Of a stretch of 64,000 nucleotides of DNA, positions 50,794 to 59,640 are shown in pieces; position 1 is the first letter of the stretch, and every line of letters begins with the position of its first letter. The DNA is from Clostridium sp. Its GTDB lineage: Bacteria; Bacillota; Clostridia; Lachnospirales; Lachnospiraceae. The notes below the pieces were generated by a model, which saw nothing but the letters and a program-made list of their open reading frames with translations, was not told where the DNA came from and did no database searches. A program made the translations under genes and the position numbers. The stretch covers positions 24,516 through 88,515 of the forward strand of contig JAGZZT010000010.1 in assembly GCA_018377235.1 (NCBI GenBank), read 5' to 3'.

Positions 50794-50881
50794 TCCAATT
50801 AACTTCCTTTCTTTCCCTTCCGCCGATTTTTCTGTGAGCGTACTGTCTCCTGAGCGCTGACGCTGTTTCGGCCATTGTATA

Positions 50882-50910
50882 ATTCTATCTGACTTTATAT
50901 CGTAAGTCAA
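50882..50910 (-). promoter_or_regulatory. L,D-transpeptidase promoter
   Basis: TTGACT (50905-50910), 17 bp, TAGAAT (50882-50887) on the minus strand, about 90 bp upstream of the chosen start. Between this and the dnaJ terminator (50911-51013) I see only a short direct repeat (CTTACAGT twice at 50931-50947). Confidence 0.65.
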
Positions 50911-51013
50911 TGTCCGAAATCTTACAGTTCTTACAGTTTTCTTAATAGATTTTTCTACCGCATCTGAACCTGAAACGCGTCTGTCTTCACATCATGAGCC
51001 TTTGTCTGTACAG

Positions 51014-51054
51014 CAAAAAGCAGCTTCTGCATACCTGATTCTGCAAAAACTGCT
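51014..51054 (-). terminator. Terminator of the dnaK operon
   Basis: AGCAGCTTCTGCA (51019-51031) pairs with TGCAAAAACTGCT (51042-51054) through 13 bp including two G-U pairs, followed on the minus strand by TTTTTGC. It lies about 40 bp after the dnaJ stop. Confidence 0.88.
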
Positions 51055-51095
51055 TTTTCTCTGTTCTGCGGAACCTGTAAAAGCAGCTTACTGCT

Positions 51096-52250
51096 TTACA
51101 GTCTGCCTCCGAACAGGCCTTTCTTCTTATGTTTTTCTCCGCCTTCTGGTGCAGTTCCATTCATAGCATCATCAAAGCGGCGCAGAGCCTCCTTCTGCTC
51201 CTCGTTCAGCTTCTCAGGAACCTGGACAACCAGGGTTACGAAATGATCGCCTCGGACGTTCTTATTTCTGAGGGAGGGAACGCCCTTGCCTTTTAACCGG
51301 ACTCTCGTATCAGTCTGGGTTCCCGGCTTCACCTCATACTCCACTTCGCCGTCTACTGTCTTAATACGGATAGCGCCTCCCAGAGCCGCCTTTGCGAAAG
51401 AGATAGGAACAGTAGAGTAAATGCTGGTATCCTGACGCTTGAAAACAGGATGATTCGATACAATTACCTCCACCAGAAGATCGCCTCTCTCGCCGCCGTT
51501 CACGCCCGGCTCTCCATTTCCGCGATCTCTTAACATCTGTCCATTGTCAATACCTGCCGGAATCGTAACCTTAATTTTCTTTCTTCTTGTTACATAACCA
51601 GTTCCATAGCAGTCCGGACATTTTTCCTTGATAATCTTACCTGTTCCCCGGCAGTCCGGACAGGTCTGTACGTTCTGTACCTGTCCAAAAAAGGACTGCT
51701 GAGTATACATAATCTTGCCTTTTCCATTACACTTAGGACAGGTCTGGGGCTGGGTTCCCGGCTTTGCACCTGTTCCATGGCACTTCTCGCAGGTTTCCTT
51801 TAAATCCAGCTCTATCTCCTTTTCACAGCCAAAAACGGCCTCCTCAAATGTAATGCGGATGCTGGTTCTCACATTGGCGCCCTTCATAGGGCCGTTGCTT
51901 CTTCCCCTGCTTCTTCCTCCGCCGAAAATATCTCCGAAAAAGTCTCCGAAAATATCTCCCATATCTGCGCCGGAGAAATCGAAACCGCCGAAGCCGCCGG
52001 CTCCCGCTCCTGCGCCTCCGTCAAAAGCGGCATGGCCAAACTGGTCGTACTGCTGGCGTTTCTGCGGATCGCTTAACACACTGTAGGCTTCGGACGCCTC
52101 CTTAAATTTCTTCTCCGCCTCCTTGTCCCCCGGATTAGCGTCGGGATGGTACTTTTTGGCAAGGGTTCTGTATGCTTTTTTGAGGGCGGCGTCATCCGCA
52201 TCCTTGGAAACGCCTAAGACCTCGTAATAATCTCTCTTACTTTCTGCCAT
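51096..52250 (-). CDS. dnaJ: Chaperone protein DnaJ
   Basis: Hsp40 co-chaperone that stimulates DnaK ATPase activity. The 384 residues contain the J domain (1-70, HPD in KKYHPDANPGD), a Gly/Phe-rich segment (75-110: GAGAGGFGGFDFSG), and the zinc-binding domain with four CxxCxGxG repeats (CEKCHGTGAKPG, CPKCNGKGKI, CPDCRGTGKI, CPDCYGTGYV). The C-terminal substrate-binding domains follow. It is the last gene of hrcA-grpE-dnaK-dnaJ, separated from dnaK by 90 bp. Confidence 0.97.
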   Translation of the reverse strand: MAESKRDYYEVLGVSKDADDAALKKAYRTLAKKYHPDANPGDKEAEKKFKEASEAYSVLSDPQKRQQYDQFGHAAFDGGAGAGAGGFGGFDFSGADMGDIFGDFFGDIFGGGRSRGRSNGPMKGANVRTSIRITFEEAVFGCEKEIELDLKETCEKCHGTGAKPGTQPQTCPKCNGKGKIMYTQQSFFGQVQNVQTCPDCRGTGKIIKEKCPDCYGTGYVTRRKKIKVTIPAGIDNGQMLRDRGNGEPGVNGGERGDLLVEVIVSNHPVFKRQDTSIYSTVPISFAKAALGGAIRIKTVDGEVEYEVKPGTQTDTRVRLKGKGVPSLRNKNVRGDHFVTLVVQVPEKLNEEQKEALRRFDDAMNGTAPEGGEKHKKKGLFGGRL

Positions 52251-52340
52251 GTCAGCTCTTCCTCTCTAAACCCCGCAAAGGGGATTGAGCGTTCCCGCCC
52301 CATCCCCGTCACGGTCTCTATTCGTTTTCCTGATGGAAGA

Positions 52341-54203
52341 TTATACTTCCTTGAAGTCTCCATCCACTACGTTGTCGTCTGCTCCCTGAGAAGCTCCCAT
52401 ATCAGGAGCCGGACCTGCCTGGCCTGCTGCGCCTGCAGCCTGAGACTGCTCGTAAACCTTTGCGAACAGAGCCTGAGCGCTGGCCATTAATTTCTCCTTG
52501 CCTGCCTTGATGTCCTCCACCTGAGCGTCTGTCATCTGGTCAATCGGAGCGCGGTTGATTGCTTCCTTCAGAGCATTTAAATCTGCCTCTACAGCTGCCT
52601 TATCGTTGGCATCAATCTTATCTCCGACCTCCTCTAAGGCCTTCTCTGTCTGGAATACCATGGAATCCGCCTCATTTCTCGCGTCAATGGCTTCCTTTCT
52701 CTTCTTATCCTGAGCCTCGTACTCAGCAGCCTCTTTAACAGCCTTCTCGATGTCGGAATCAGACATGTTGGAGCCGGAAGTAATAGTGATGTGCTGCTCT
52801 TTTCCTGTTCCCAGATCCTTAGCGGATACGTTTACAATACCGTTTGCATCGATATCGAAGGTAACCTCAATCTGCGGAACACCTCTTCTTGCCGGCGGAA
52901 TTCCATCGAGACGGAACTGGCCCAGAGTCTTGTTGTCTCTGGCGAACTGCCTCTCACCCTGTACAACATGAATATCTACTGCTGTCTGATTATCTGCTGC
53001 TGTGGAGAAAATCTGGCTCTTTTTAGTTGGGATTGTCGTATTTCTCTCAATCAGCTTGGTAGCGATTCCTCCCATGGTCTCGATAGACAGAGACAGCGGA
53101 GTTACATCCAGAAGAAGGATATCGCCCGCACCTGCATCGCCAGCCAGCTTGCCGCCCTGGATAGCTGCACCTAAAGCCACGCACTCATCCGGGTTTAAAG
53201 TCTTGCTCGGCTCCTGGCCTGTCAGCTGTTTTACCTTCTCCTGAGCAGCCAGCATACGTGTAGAACCGCCGACTAACAGAACCTTGCTTAACTCAGAAGC
53301 TGTAAGTCCTGCGTCCTTTAATGCATTCTGAACTGGAATTGCTGTTCTCTCAATTAAGTCATGTGTCAGCTCATCGAATTTAGCTCTGGACAGGTTCATA
53401 TCCAGATGCTTCGGTCCCTCGCTGGTAGCTGTGATGAATGGAAGGTTAATATTAGTAGTGGTAGCTGTAGAAAGCTCTTTCTTTGCCTTCTCAGCAGCCT
53501 CTTTTAATCTCTGAAGAGCCATCTTGTCAGCGGAAAGGTCTACGCCCTCTGCCTTCTTGAACTCATCAATCATCCACTGTGTAATACGGTTGTCGAAGTC
53601 ATCTCCTCCTAACCGTGTATCACCGTTTGTAGAAAGAACCTCAATTACGCCGTCGCCAATCTCGATAATGGAAACATCAAAGGTACCGCCGCCCAGGTCG
53701 TATACCATAATCTTCTGCTCTTTCTCATTATCAAGGCCATAAGCCAGGGCTGCAGCTGTCGGCTCATTGATAATACGCTTTACCTCAAGTCCTGCAATCT
53801 TTCCTGCATCCTTGGTTGCCTGGCGCTGCGCGTCGTTAAAGTAAGCCGGAACTGTGATAACAGCCTCTGTTACCTTCTCTCCCAGATAGCTCTCTGCATC
53901 TGCCTTCAGTTTCTGAAGAATCATAGCGGAGATCTCCTGCGGAGAATATTTCTTATCGTCAATGGATACCTTGTAGTCTGTACCCATATGCCTCTTAATG
54001 GAGGCGATGGTCTTCTCTGCATTTGTAACTGCCTGACGCTTTGCAGGCTCTCCCACTAATCTCTCTCCTGTCTTTGTGAATGCCACTACGGACGGTGTTG
54101 TTCTGACACCCTCTGTATTTGCGATTACAACCGGCTTTCCGCCCTCCATAACTGCCACGCAGCTATTGGTTGTACCTAAGTCAATACCGATAATTTTGCT
54201 CAT
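52341..54203 (-). CDS. dnaK: Chaperone protein DnaK (Hsp70)
   Basis: Hsp70 ATPase, 620 residues from the chosen start, typical of Firmicutes. IGIDLGTTNSCVAV at 4-17 is the phosphate-1 motif. VYDLGGGTFDVSI near 168-180 and LLVGGSTRMLAAQEKV near 305-320 complete the ATPase fold. The substrate-binding domain begins with LLLDVTPLSLSIETMGG near 360, and the lid ends in a Gly/Ala-rich tail with the conserved NVVDGDFKEV-type end (DNVVDGDF). The start at 54203 has CAGGAGG upstream; a frame to 54236 is not supported. Confidence 0.97.
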   Translation of the reverse strand: MSKIIGIDLGTTNSCVAVMEGGKPVVIANTEGVRTTPSVVAFTKTGERLVGEPAKRQAVTNAEKTIASIKRHMGTDYKVSIDDKKYSPQEISAMILQKLKADAESYLGEKVTEAVITVPAYFNDAQRQATKDAGKIAGLEVKRIINEPTAAALAYGLDNEKEQKIMVYDLGGGTFDVSIIEIGDGVIEVLSTNGDTRLGGDDFDNRITQWMIDEFKKAEGVDLSADKMALQRLKEAAEKAKKELSTATTTNINLPFITATSEGPKHLDMNLSRAKFDELTHDLIERTAIPVQNALKDAGLTASELSKVLLVGGSTRMLAAQEKVKQLTGQEPSKTLNPDECVALGAAIQGGKLAGDAGAGDILLLDVTPLSLSIETMGGIATKLIERNTTIPTKKSQIFSTAADNQTAVDIHVVQGERQFARDNKTLGQFRLDGIPPARRGVPQIEVTFDIDANGIVNVSAKDLGTGKEQHITITSGSNMSDSDIEKAVKEAAEYEAQDKKRKEAIDARNEADSMVFQTEKALEEVGDKIDANDKAAVEADLNALKEAINRAPIDQMTDAQVEDIKAGKEKLMASAQALFAKVYEQSQAAGAAGQAGPAPDMGASQGADDNVVDGDFKEV

Positions 54204-54257
54204 AGCTTTTTCCTCCTGATTCACTCTATGTGTCAATCAAATGTTGCTGTCTTACTC

Positions 54258-54881
54258 TTAATTGGCTACCTTTACCATACTGTGTCTTACCACGCTGTCC
54301 CTGTAAAGGTATCCCTTCTGAAACTCCTCGGCTATCACATTTTCTCCAAAATTCTCATCCTCAATGTGCATCACCGCATTGTGAAAATTCGGATCGAACG
54401 GCTGTCCCACCGCCTCAATAGGCTTAACGCCCAGATCCTCTAATGTCTTTAACAGCTGCTTATATATCATGTTCATGCCTTCGGCGAATGCATCGCCGCC
54501 TTCAGGCACGGCCTTTAAGCCTCTCTCGAAATTGTCAATCACTGGAAGGATTTTTTCAATCACATCCTTAGCTCCAATTTCATACATAGCGGATTTTTCT
54601 TTTTCTGTTCTCTTTCGGAAGTTGTCAAACTCAGCCATGTTTCTCTTCAGCTGATCTGTCAGATCCTCAATCTGCTGATCACGTTTGTCCTTCTTCTTTG
54701 AGAAAAATCCTTTCTTCTCCGGCTGGGAAACATCTGCGGCCGTTTCTTTCTCTCCGGCTCTTCCTTCTCCCTCTGCCTTCTGCTCCTCGCCGCAGCTTTC
54801 AGCAGCGCCGTCTGTACAGATTCCGGCTTCCTGTTCCATCTCAGCCTCTGTACACTCTCTATCTTTCATCTCTTCGCTCAC
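54258..54881 (-). CDS. grpE: Nucleotide exchange factor GrpE
   Basis: Releases ADP from DnaK. The 207-residue protein has an acidic, low-complexity N-terminus (1-70) with many Glu and Cys/Gly residues and a long coiled coil (about 65-115: DQQIEDLTDQLKRNMAEFDNFRKRTEKEK). The C-terminal beta domain contains GVKPIEAVGQPFDPNFHNAVMH and VIAEEFQKGYLYRDSVVRHSMVKVA, both diagnostic. It lies between hrcA and dnaK, 35 bp downstream of hrcA. Confidence 0.96.
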   Translation of the reverse strand: MSEEMKDRECTEAEMEQEAGICTDGAAESCGEEQKAEGEGRAGEKETAADVSQPEKKGFFSKKKDKRDQQIEDLTDQLKRNMAEFDNFRKRTEKEKSAMYEIGAKDVIEKILPVIDNFERGLKAVPEGGDAFAEGMNMIYKQLLKTLEDLGVKPIEAVGQPFDPNFHNAVMHIEDENFGENVIAEEFQKGYLYRDSVVRHSMVKVAN

Positions 54882-54916
54882 TTGACTTCACCTTTCCTTA
54901 CTCCGTCCGGCGGTTT

Positions 54917-55948
54917 CTATTCTTTATGAAATGTCGCTTCCAGCTGATTCATCAGAGAACGCAGGGTATTCACCACCTTCTCATAGTCCATTCTCTTAGG
55001 ACCGATAATTCCTATGGTTCCCCGAAGTCCTTCGCCCAGCACATAATTGGCTGTCACCACGCTGCAGTCTTTCATAGACTGAACCGGCGTCTCATCTCCG
55101 ATGTAAACCTGAATGCCTGTGCTTTCCTGCTCCTGAGGCGTATCGGAAAGCAGATTTTTAAGAAGTTCCTTCTGCTCCAAAGTTCCCAGAAGCTCGCTGG
55201 CCTTCTGGCCATCGCTCAGCTCAGGGTATTTGAAAATATTTGTTGCTCCGCTGGTGTAAATCTGTAAATCCTCCTCGTTGGCCTTTATGGCCTCCGCTAC
55301 CTCGTTTAACACCAGATCCACAATCTGTCTTCTGCTTCCTGCCTGTTCCTTCATCCTTGTGATGACTCCCAGGTTAATCTGATCCACCGTCAATCCATTC
55401 AGAGCATTGTTCAGAAGAATGTTCAGATTCAGAAGCTCCTCCTCGCTCAGCTCTCCATCCAAATCCACCATGGAATTCTTAATGATATTTCCTTCCAGAA
55501 CAGTAACGATAAGCAGCTTTCCCGCTTCCATTCTGGAAAGCTGGATAAATTTAATCTTGGTCTGGTGGTACTGCGGTCCGCTTATCATGGTAGCGTAATT
55601 TGTATTCGCTGCCAGGATGCTGGCCATCTGCTTTAACAGCAGCTCCACACGGTCTACCTTCTGTATCATCAGTTCCTTGATCTCTGTAACCTCGTCCTCC
55701 TTCTCCCGGATAATGTGATCCACATAAAACCGATATCCTTTATCAGAAGGAATTCTGCCTGCGGAGGTGTGCGGCTGGATAATGTATCCCAGCTCCTCTA
55801 AGTCTGACATTTCATTCCGGATAGTGGCTGAACTCAGATTCAGATCCGAGTATTTTGAAATTGTCCTGGAACCGACCGGCTCTCCTGTCTCCAGATAAGT
55901 CTGGATAATAGCTTTTAGAATTTTTTCTTTCCTTTCGCCCAGCTCCAA
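54917..55948 (-). CDS. hrcA: Heat-inducible transcription repressor HrcA
   Basis: Represses class I heat-shock genes by binding CIRCE; its folding depends on GroE in other species. From the chosen start it has 343 residues with an N-terminal winged helix (MELGERKEKILKAII, SSATIRNEMSDLEELGYIIQPHTSAGRIPSDKGYRFYVD) and a GAF-like C-terminal domain ending LMNQLEATFHKE. TTG at 55948 is preferred because HrcA proteins start M-x-L-x-x-R and AAAGGA is well spaced. Starting at the GTG at 55990 would place the start codon inside the CIRCE element. Confidence 0.95.
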   Translation of the reverse strand: MELGERKEKILKAIIQTYLETGEPVGSRTISKYSDLNLSSATIRNEMSDLEELGYIIQPHTSAGRIPSDKGYRFYVDHIIREKEDEVTEIKELMIQKVDRVELLLKQMASILAANTNYATMISGPQYHQTKIKFIQLSRMEAGKLLIVTVLEGNIIKNSMVDLDGELSEEELLNLNILLNNALNGLTVDQINLGVITRMKEQAGSRRQIVDLVLNEVAEAIKANEEDLQIYTSGATNIFKYPELSDGQKASELLGTLEQKELLKNLLSDTPQEQESTGIQVYIGDETPVQSMKDCSVVTANYVLGEGLRGTIGIIGPKRMDYEKVVNTLRSLMNQLEATFHKE

Positions 55949-55983
55949 GTGCCTCACATCCTTTCCTGTCAGATTCTCTTTTG

Positions 55984-56010
55984 TTAGCACTCATTATCGT
56001 GGAGTGCTAA
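55984..56010. promoter_or_regulatory. CIRCE operator
   Basis: TTAGCACTC (55984-55992), nine bases, GAGTGCTAA (56002-56010): a perfect CIRCE element, the HrcA-binding site, placed just after the hrcA promoter around the transcription start. It makes the hrcA-grpE-dnaK-dnaJ operon self-regulated and heat-inducible. Confidence 0.97.
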
Positions 56011-56024
56011 CATCTACAGTTGAT

Positions 56025-56053
56025 ACTATATTACTTCTATAGAAGTTTGTCAA
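56025..56053 (-). promoter_or_regulatory. hrcA operon sigma-A promoter
   Basis: TTGACA (56048-56053), 17 bp, TATAGT (56025-56030) on the minus strand, directly upstream of CIRCE. A small ATAGAAG/CTTCTAT palindrome lies in the spacer (56031-56045). Confidence 0.88.
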
Positions 56054-56190
56054 CTGATTTTGAGAAATTTTTTAAGGTTTTTACAGTCTTGAACTTTAAC
56101 TTGACATTTAACATTTTTGTAATATAATAATAAACAGATTTTAACATATAAATCATCTTTACTTAAAATAATCTGATTGTGAGGAAATAT

Positions 56191-56646
56191 ATGAAGAGAA
56201 GACTCAGTCGTAAGGTATCTGCAGCCATGTTCTGTGCCGTTTTTTCGCTCGGAACATCTCTTGTCTCATTTGCCGATGAAACGGCAGATGCGGCCGGTCC
56301 AGCTTCAGAAGTTGCTGCCTTTGCCGAAGCCGGCTCCTCGAATATTATAAAAGAGGGAGAATTTCTGGGAGATTTTGAGGTTACTGCATACTGCGGATGT
56401 CAGAAGTGTTCTAAGGGAAACGCTCTTACCTATTCTGGGAACACCCCAAAGGAGGGACATACCATTTCAGCTGATCTGGACGTATTCCCGCTGGGAACCC
56501 GCCTTCTCATTGATGGCACAGTTTACACAGTTGAAGACACTGGATCCGGCATAGACGGAAATCATCTTGATATCTACTTCGATTCACATGAAAAAGCACT
56601 TGATTACGGACGTCAGACTGAGGAAGTCTACGCTGCCGAATCATAA
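56191..56646 (+). CDS. Secreted 3D-domain protein (first of tandem pair)
   Basis: A 151-residue exported protein. The signal peptide covers about 1-28 (MKRRLSRKVSAAMFC...SFA). A short Ala/Asp-rich linker leads to a 3D domain (about 63-150): FEVTAYCGCQKCSKG, PLGTRLLIDGTVYTVEDTGSGIDGNHLDIYFDSH, where the three conserved Asp residues are visible. Such domains adopt a double-psi barrel like MltA and are tied to peptidoglycan remodelling, often at germination or resuscitation. The start at 56191 has GAGGAA upstream; a GTG at 56179 is an alternative. A terminator follows. Confidence 0.88.
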   Translation: MKRRLSRKVSAAMFCAVFSLGTSLVSFADETADAAGPASEVAAFAEAGSSNIIKEGEFLGDFEVTAYCGCQKCSKGNALTYSGNTPKEGHTISADLDVFPLGTRLLIDGTVYTVEDTGSGIDGNHLDIYFDSHEKALDYGRQTEEVYAAES

Positions 56647-56659
56647 ATTTCAGAAATCA

Positions 56660-56699
56660 GGCTGTATCTCTGCAGAGATACAGCCTTTTCTTTTTTCTT
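56660..56699 (+). terminator. Terminator after the first 3D-domain gene
   Basis: GGCTGTATCTC (56660-56670) and GAGATACAGCC (56675-56685) form a perfect 11-bp stem with a TGCA loop, followed by TTTTCTTTTTTCTTTG. Confidence 0.93.
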
Positions 56700-56706
56700 T
56701 GTTTTC

Positions 56707-56734
56707 TTGACAAATACCAAATTCTGTGTATAAT
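56707..56734 (+). promoter_or_regulatory. Promoter of the second 3D-domain gene
   Basis: TTGACA (56707-56712), 16 bp, TATAAT (56729-56734), both perfect consensus hexamers. The transcript has an AT-rich leader of about 105 bases before the gene. Confidence 0.8.
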
Positions 56735-56848
56735 ACTGTCTTACAGGATAAATATTACAAATATATTACATTTATTAATTTTTGTAATATTTTCACTATC
56801 TTTTTTAATATCTTATTTTATATGCGAAATTTTCAGAAAGGGTTTTTT

Positions 56849-57568
56849 ATGCGACAAACACTGAAACTATGTTTTATAACTATGCTTTTTACTCTGCTGT
56901 CCGCTTTCTCTTCCCTTGCATCGGGGAGCGGCACGGGACATCTTGATTTTTTTGATGAATCTGGCATCTCCGGATGGTTTTACGAAACGAGCCGTCCCGC
57001 TGAGTCGGCATCTTTTTCTATCCGTCTGAGCAATGCGGTCACAGGAGAAACAGTTCAGGAAATTCCTATGACCTCCTCCCTTCCGCGCCCGGATCTGGAA
57101 GGGAAAACAGGCAGCGGCAGCACCCCAGGCTTTTATACCTCCATTAACTGGAATTCCCTGGGAGACGGTCTTTACACAGCCTCCATTGTAAGCGGAGGAA
57201 AAACGGTGGGCAATGCCCTGTCCCACTATTCGGGAAGTAAAGGCAGCGAAACAGGTCTTCCAGAAGGAGTTTCCTCCGTACAAAGTCTTGGCTCCTTCCG
57301 AATTACCGGCTACTGTGCCTGCCGTAAATGCAGCGCAGGCTGGGGAGGGCGAACCAGTTCCGGAACCATGGCCGTTTCCAGAAGAACCGTAGCTGTGGAT
57401 CCAAAGGTCATTCCCATGGGAAGCCGCCTTCTCATCAACGGCCAGGTCTATACAGCGGAAGATACAGGCGGCGGAGTAAAGGGAAATCATATTGATATTT
57501 ACTGTGATTCCCACGCTCAGGCCAAAAGTCTTCCTTTCCAGAGCGCCCAGGTTTTCCTTCTGCGCTAA
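56849..57568 (+). CDS. Secreted 3D-domain protein (second of tandem pair)
   Basis: A 239-residue exported protein. The signal peptide is about 1-25. Residues about 27-135 form a domain I do not recognise (GHLDFFDESGISGWFYET, GFYTSINWNSLGDGLYTASIV) with the feel of a beta-sandwich cargo domain. The 3D domain follows (about 155-238: FRITGYCACRKCSAGWGG, MGSRLLINGQVYTAEDTGGGVKGNHIDIYCDSH). The Cys-x-Cys-x-x-Cys cluster matches the first protein. The start at 56849 has AAAGGG upstream; a frame from 56726 runs through the promoter and is not real. Confidence 0.85.
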   Translation: MRQTLKLCFITMLFTLLSAFSSLASGSGTGHLDFFDESGISGWFYETSRPAESASFSIRLSNAVTGETVQEIPMTSSLPRPDLEGKTGSGSTPGFYTSINWNSLGDGLYTASIVSGGKTVGNALSHYSGSKGSETGLPEGVSSVQSLGSFRITGYCACRKCSAGWGGRTSSGTMAVSRRTVAVDPKVIPMGSRLLINGQVYTAEDTGGGVKGNHIDIYCDSHAQAKSLPFQSAQVFLLR

Positions 57569-57634
57569 AAATCAGAATACCTTTTTCCGGAAAGTTTTCT
57601 TCTTATTTAAAAGAAGGGCTTTCTTATAAACTTC

Positions 57635-58156
57635 CTAGAAGCGGGCCAGACAGGCTCTAATCATATCTGCAGTTCCCTCGATGCCAAAGCGGGAACTTGC
57701 AACAATCAAATCATATTCTACTTTGTCCCCGCACTCTGTCACAGAGTAGATATCTCTCATTCTGCTTCTCTCCTCATCCATGGCTGCAATCTTTTCCTCT
57801 GCAGTCTGACGATCCATGTTCTCGCTTTCCATAGCCCAGCGGATTTTGCTTTCCATGTCTGCCTTTACAAAGACATTAATATTTTTATCTCTTCCCTGAA
57901 GTACTCCGGCTGCACAGGTTCCCACAAAAATGCAGGATCCCTTATCTGCCAGGAATTTAATCGCCTCTCTGTGCATGTCTGGGATCGTATTTTCATCAGA
58001 CTCATTTCCCTCTGGCATCAGATGATTATCTTGTGCAGTCTTTGTCAGAGCTTTTTTATCATAAAGAGGAATTCCCGTCTTTTTAGACAGCCACTCTGCA
58101 ATTTTACGTCCGTTGCTTCCATACTCTCTTTCAATACAAACTGTTTTTCTTGACAT
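57635..58156 (-). CDS. Cytidylate kinase-like protein
   Basis: A 173-residue protein of the cytidylate-kinase-like (PF13189) group. REYGSNGRKIAEWLSKKTGIPLYDK at 9-33 replaces the P-loop with SNGRKI-type text, and CIFVGTCAAGVLQG (74-87) and VFVKADMESKIRWAM (95-109) follow as in the family. It is clearly related to Cmk but too divergent to call it the housekeeping enzyme. The substrate is unknown. It is a monocistronic gene divergent from the LysR gene across a 289-bp AT-rich gap. Confidence 0.8.
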   Translation of the reverse strand: MSRKTVCIEREYGSNGRKIAEWLSKKTGIPLYDKKALTKTAQDNHLMPEGNESDENTIPDMHREAIKFLADKGSCIFVGTCAAGVLQGRDKNINVFVKADMESKIRWAMESENMDRQTAEEKIAAMDEERSRMRDIYSVTECGDKVEYDLIVASSRFGIEGTADMIRACLARF

Positions 58157-58445
58157 ACCTTACATCCTCCTGATCCATCATTATTTTCTTTTGGGCCGAA
58201 GCCTCTTCCCGTCCCCATTTACGGGTTCTTCTTGTCTTTGTCTTTATTTTACGTTATTTTTTTAACGATATCCAATACTTTATTTTTATCAATTCATAAT
58301 ATTCACATTATAAATCATCGCATTTTTCTTCCTTTTTTCTTGTTTTATAGTATAATAATAGGCAAACAGAAGGAATCTGTTCTTACATACACAGAATGAA
58401 TTTTCTATTTTTTTAACAATTTCTGAAAGGAGAGCTTTTACACTT
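58157..58445. other. AT-rich divergent intergenic region
   Basis: 289 bp between the cytidylate-kinase-like gene and the LysR gene. It contains long T-rich runs and a probable -10 TATAAT at 58345-58350 for the plus strand, plus a weak TTGGAT/TAAAAT pair for the minus strand near 58249-58280. LysR regulators usually bind a T-N11-A site in such a gap, but I could not fix one. Confidence 0.35.
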
Positions 58446-59318
58446 ATGGAACTGCTTCAGCTTCGATACTTTCTTGTGGCCGCTAAATACCAGCATATGA
58501 CAAAGGCGGCCGAGGTTCTCCGGATTGCCCAGCCTGCTCTCTCCCAGTCCATCAAACGGCTGGAAAGCGAACTGGGAGTCCCTCTCTTTGACCGTGAAAA
58601 ACGGAATATCCGTCTGAATGACGCAGGCCATTTTCTGGAACAAAAGCTGCTGCCGATTATGGCCGCCCTGGAAGAGCTTCCGTCTGAAATCAAGAAACGT
58701 GATCTAATGAATCAACGAACCATTTATTTGAATCTGCTGGCCGCTACCAGGCTGGTAACAGACTGCATCATCGCCTACAAGGAACTGCACCCGGAAGTCA
58801 TTTTCCGTCTGGTTCAGGATCCTGCCAGAGAGCATGATGACATCTGCATCTCCACCGCATTTCCAGGAGAATTCAAGCATGAGGAGAATCATCTTCTTCT
58901 CCGAGAGCGGTTCTTTATGGCTGTTCCAGCAGATTCCGTCTTTCATTCCCAAACTTCTATCCGTCTGTCTGAGCTTCAGGATGAGGGCTTCATCAGTCTT
59001 TCCAATAATCGTCCTATCCGGCGAATCTGCGACCGATTCTGTCTGGAAGCAGGTTTTACACCCCATACAGTCTGCGAAACCGACAACCCGGAGTCTGTCC
59101 GAAACCTGATTGCGGCAGGTCTTGGCGTAGGATTCTGGCCAGAATATTCCTGGGGACTCCTCTCCTCCCCTCAAATCTGTCTTCTTCCCATCGCACAGGC
59201 GGAATGCTGCAGAGATATCGTGATCCGTTTTCGTCCCAGAAGCGAGGAGATGAAAACAGCAACCGATTTTTTCTGCTTTCTTATGGATTATGCAAGGCAG
59301 AAAATTGGAGACAGCTGA
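58446..59318 (+). CDS. LysR-family transcriptional regulator
   Basis: A 290-residue regulator. The N-terminal winged helix reads MELLQLRYFLVAAKYQHMTKAAEVLRIAQPALSQSIKRLESELGVPLFDREKRNIRLNDAG in the canonical order, and a periplasmic-binding-protein-type effector domain follows from about 90 to 285 (EHDDICISTAFPG, RERFFMAVPADS, LIAAGLGVGFWPEYSW). The effector is unknown. No co-encoded target is obvious: the next plus-strand gene, mgtE, has its own promoter and M-box. The ribosome site is AAAGGAG. Confidence 0.92.
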   Translation: MELLQLRYFLVAAKYQHMTKAAEVLRIAQPALSQSIKRLESELGVPLFDREKRNIRLNDAGHFLEQKLLPIMAALEELPSEIKKRDLMNQRTIYLNLLAATRLVTDCIIAYKELHPEVIFRLVQDPAREHDDICISTAFPGEFKHEENHLLLRERFFMAVPADSVFHSQTSIRLSELQDEGFISLSNNRPIRRICDRFCLEAGFTPHTVCETDNPESVRNLIAAGLGVGFWPEYSWGLLSSPQICLLPIAQAECCRDIVIRFRPRSEEMKTATDFFCFLMDYARQKIGDS

Positions 59319-59329
59319 ATTTATTTTTC

Positions 59330-59358
59330 TTGACACAGGCTTTCATCTGTGTTAGAAC
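59330..59358 (+). promoter_or_regulatory. mgtE (second copy) promoter
   Basis: TTGACA (59330-59335), 17 bp, TAGAAC (59353-59358), immediately upstream of the M-box aptamer, so transcription starts near 59365. Confidence 0.75.
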
Positions 59359-59364
59359 TGAAAG

Positions 59365-59525
59365 AGTAAAAAGAACATTCGGTAGGTGAGGCTACCACAG
59401 GGATAAGGGTTACTGCCGGTTAAAAGTGGAGACACTTCTAATCAGGTTAGCAGTCTGCGTCGCAGTAAGGCGCAGAATAATGTAATTTCAGGCCCTGTGA
59501 AGCTAAAGCTTGAACGGATAGTGAT
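59365..59525 (+). ncRNA. M-box magnesium riboswitch (ykoK leader) aptamer
   Basis: The conserved M-box segments appear in order: GGTAGGTGAGGCTACC (59380-59395), ACAGGGAT...TACTGCCG (59396-59420), a variable arm (TGCGTCGCAGTAAGGCGCA region), then GGCCCTGTGAAGCTAAAGCTTG (59492-59513 region), which matches the 3' core GCTAAAGCT. This RNA folds when Mg2+ is plentiful and blocks expression of a downstream Mg2+ transporter. The gene downstream is mgtE, the expected target. Ends are approximate. Confidence 0.9.
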
Positions 59526-59537
59526 ACGTGTTTTCAG

Positions 59538-59577
59538 ATCCATATCATTCGCTCAGGCTGATGATATGGATTTTTTT
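59538..59577 (+). terminator. M-box expression-platform terminator
   Basis: ATCCATATCAT (59538-59548) and ATGATATGGAT (59561-59571) form a perfect 11-bp stem followed by seven T residues. It is placed directly after the aptamer, so Mg2+-bound RNA would terminate before mgtE. Confidence 0.93.
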
Positions 59578-59640
59578 GCAGCATCCGGCTGGAACTGTAC
59601 AGACGGACTGCTGACAGAAGAAAAGAAAGGATGTGAATGC

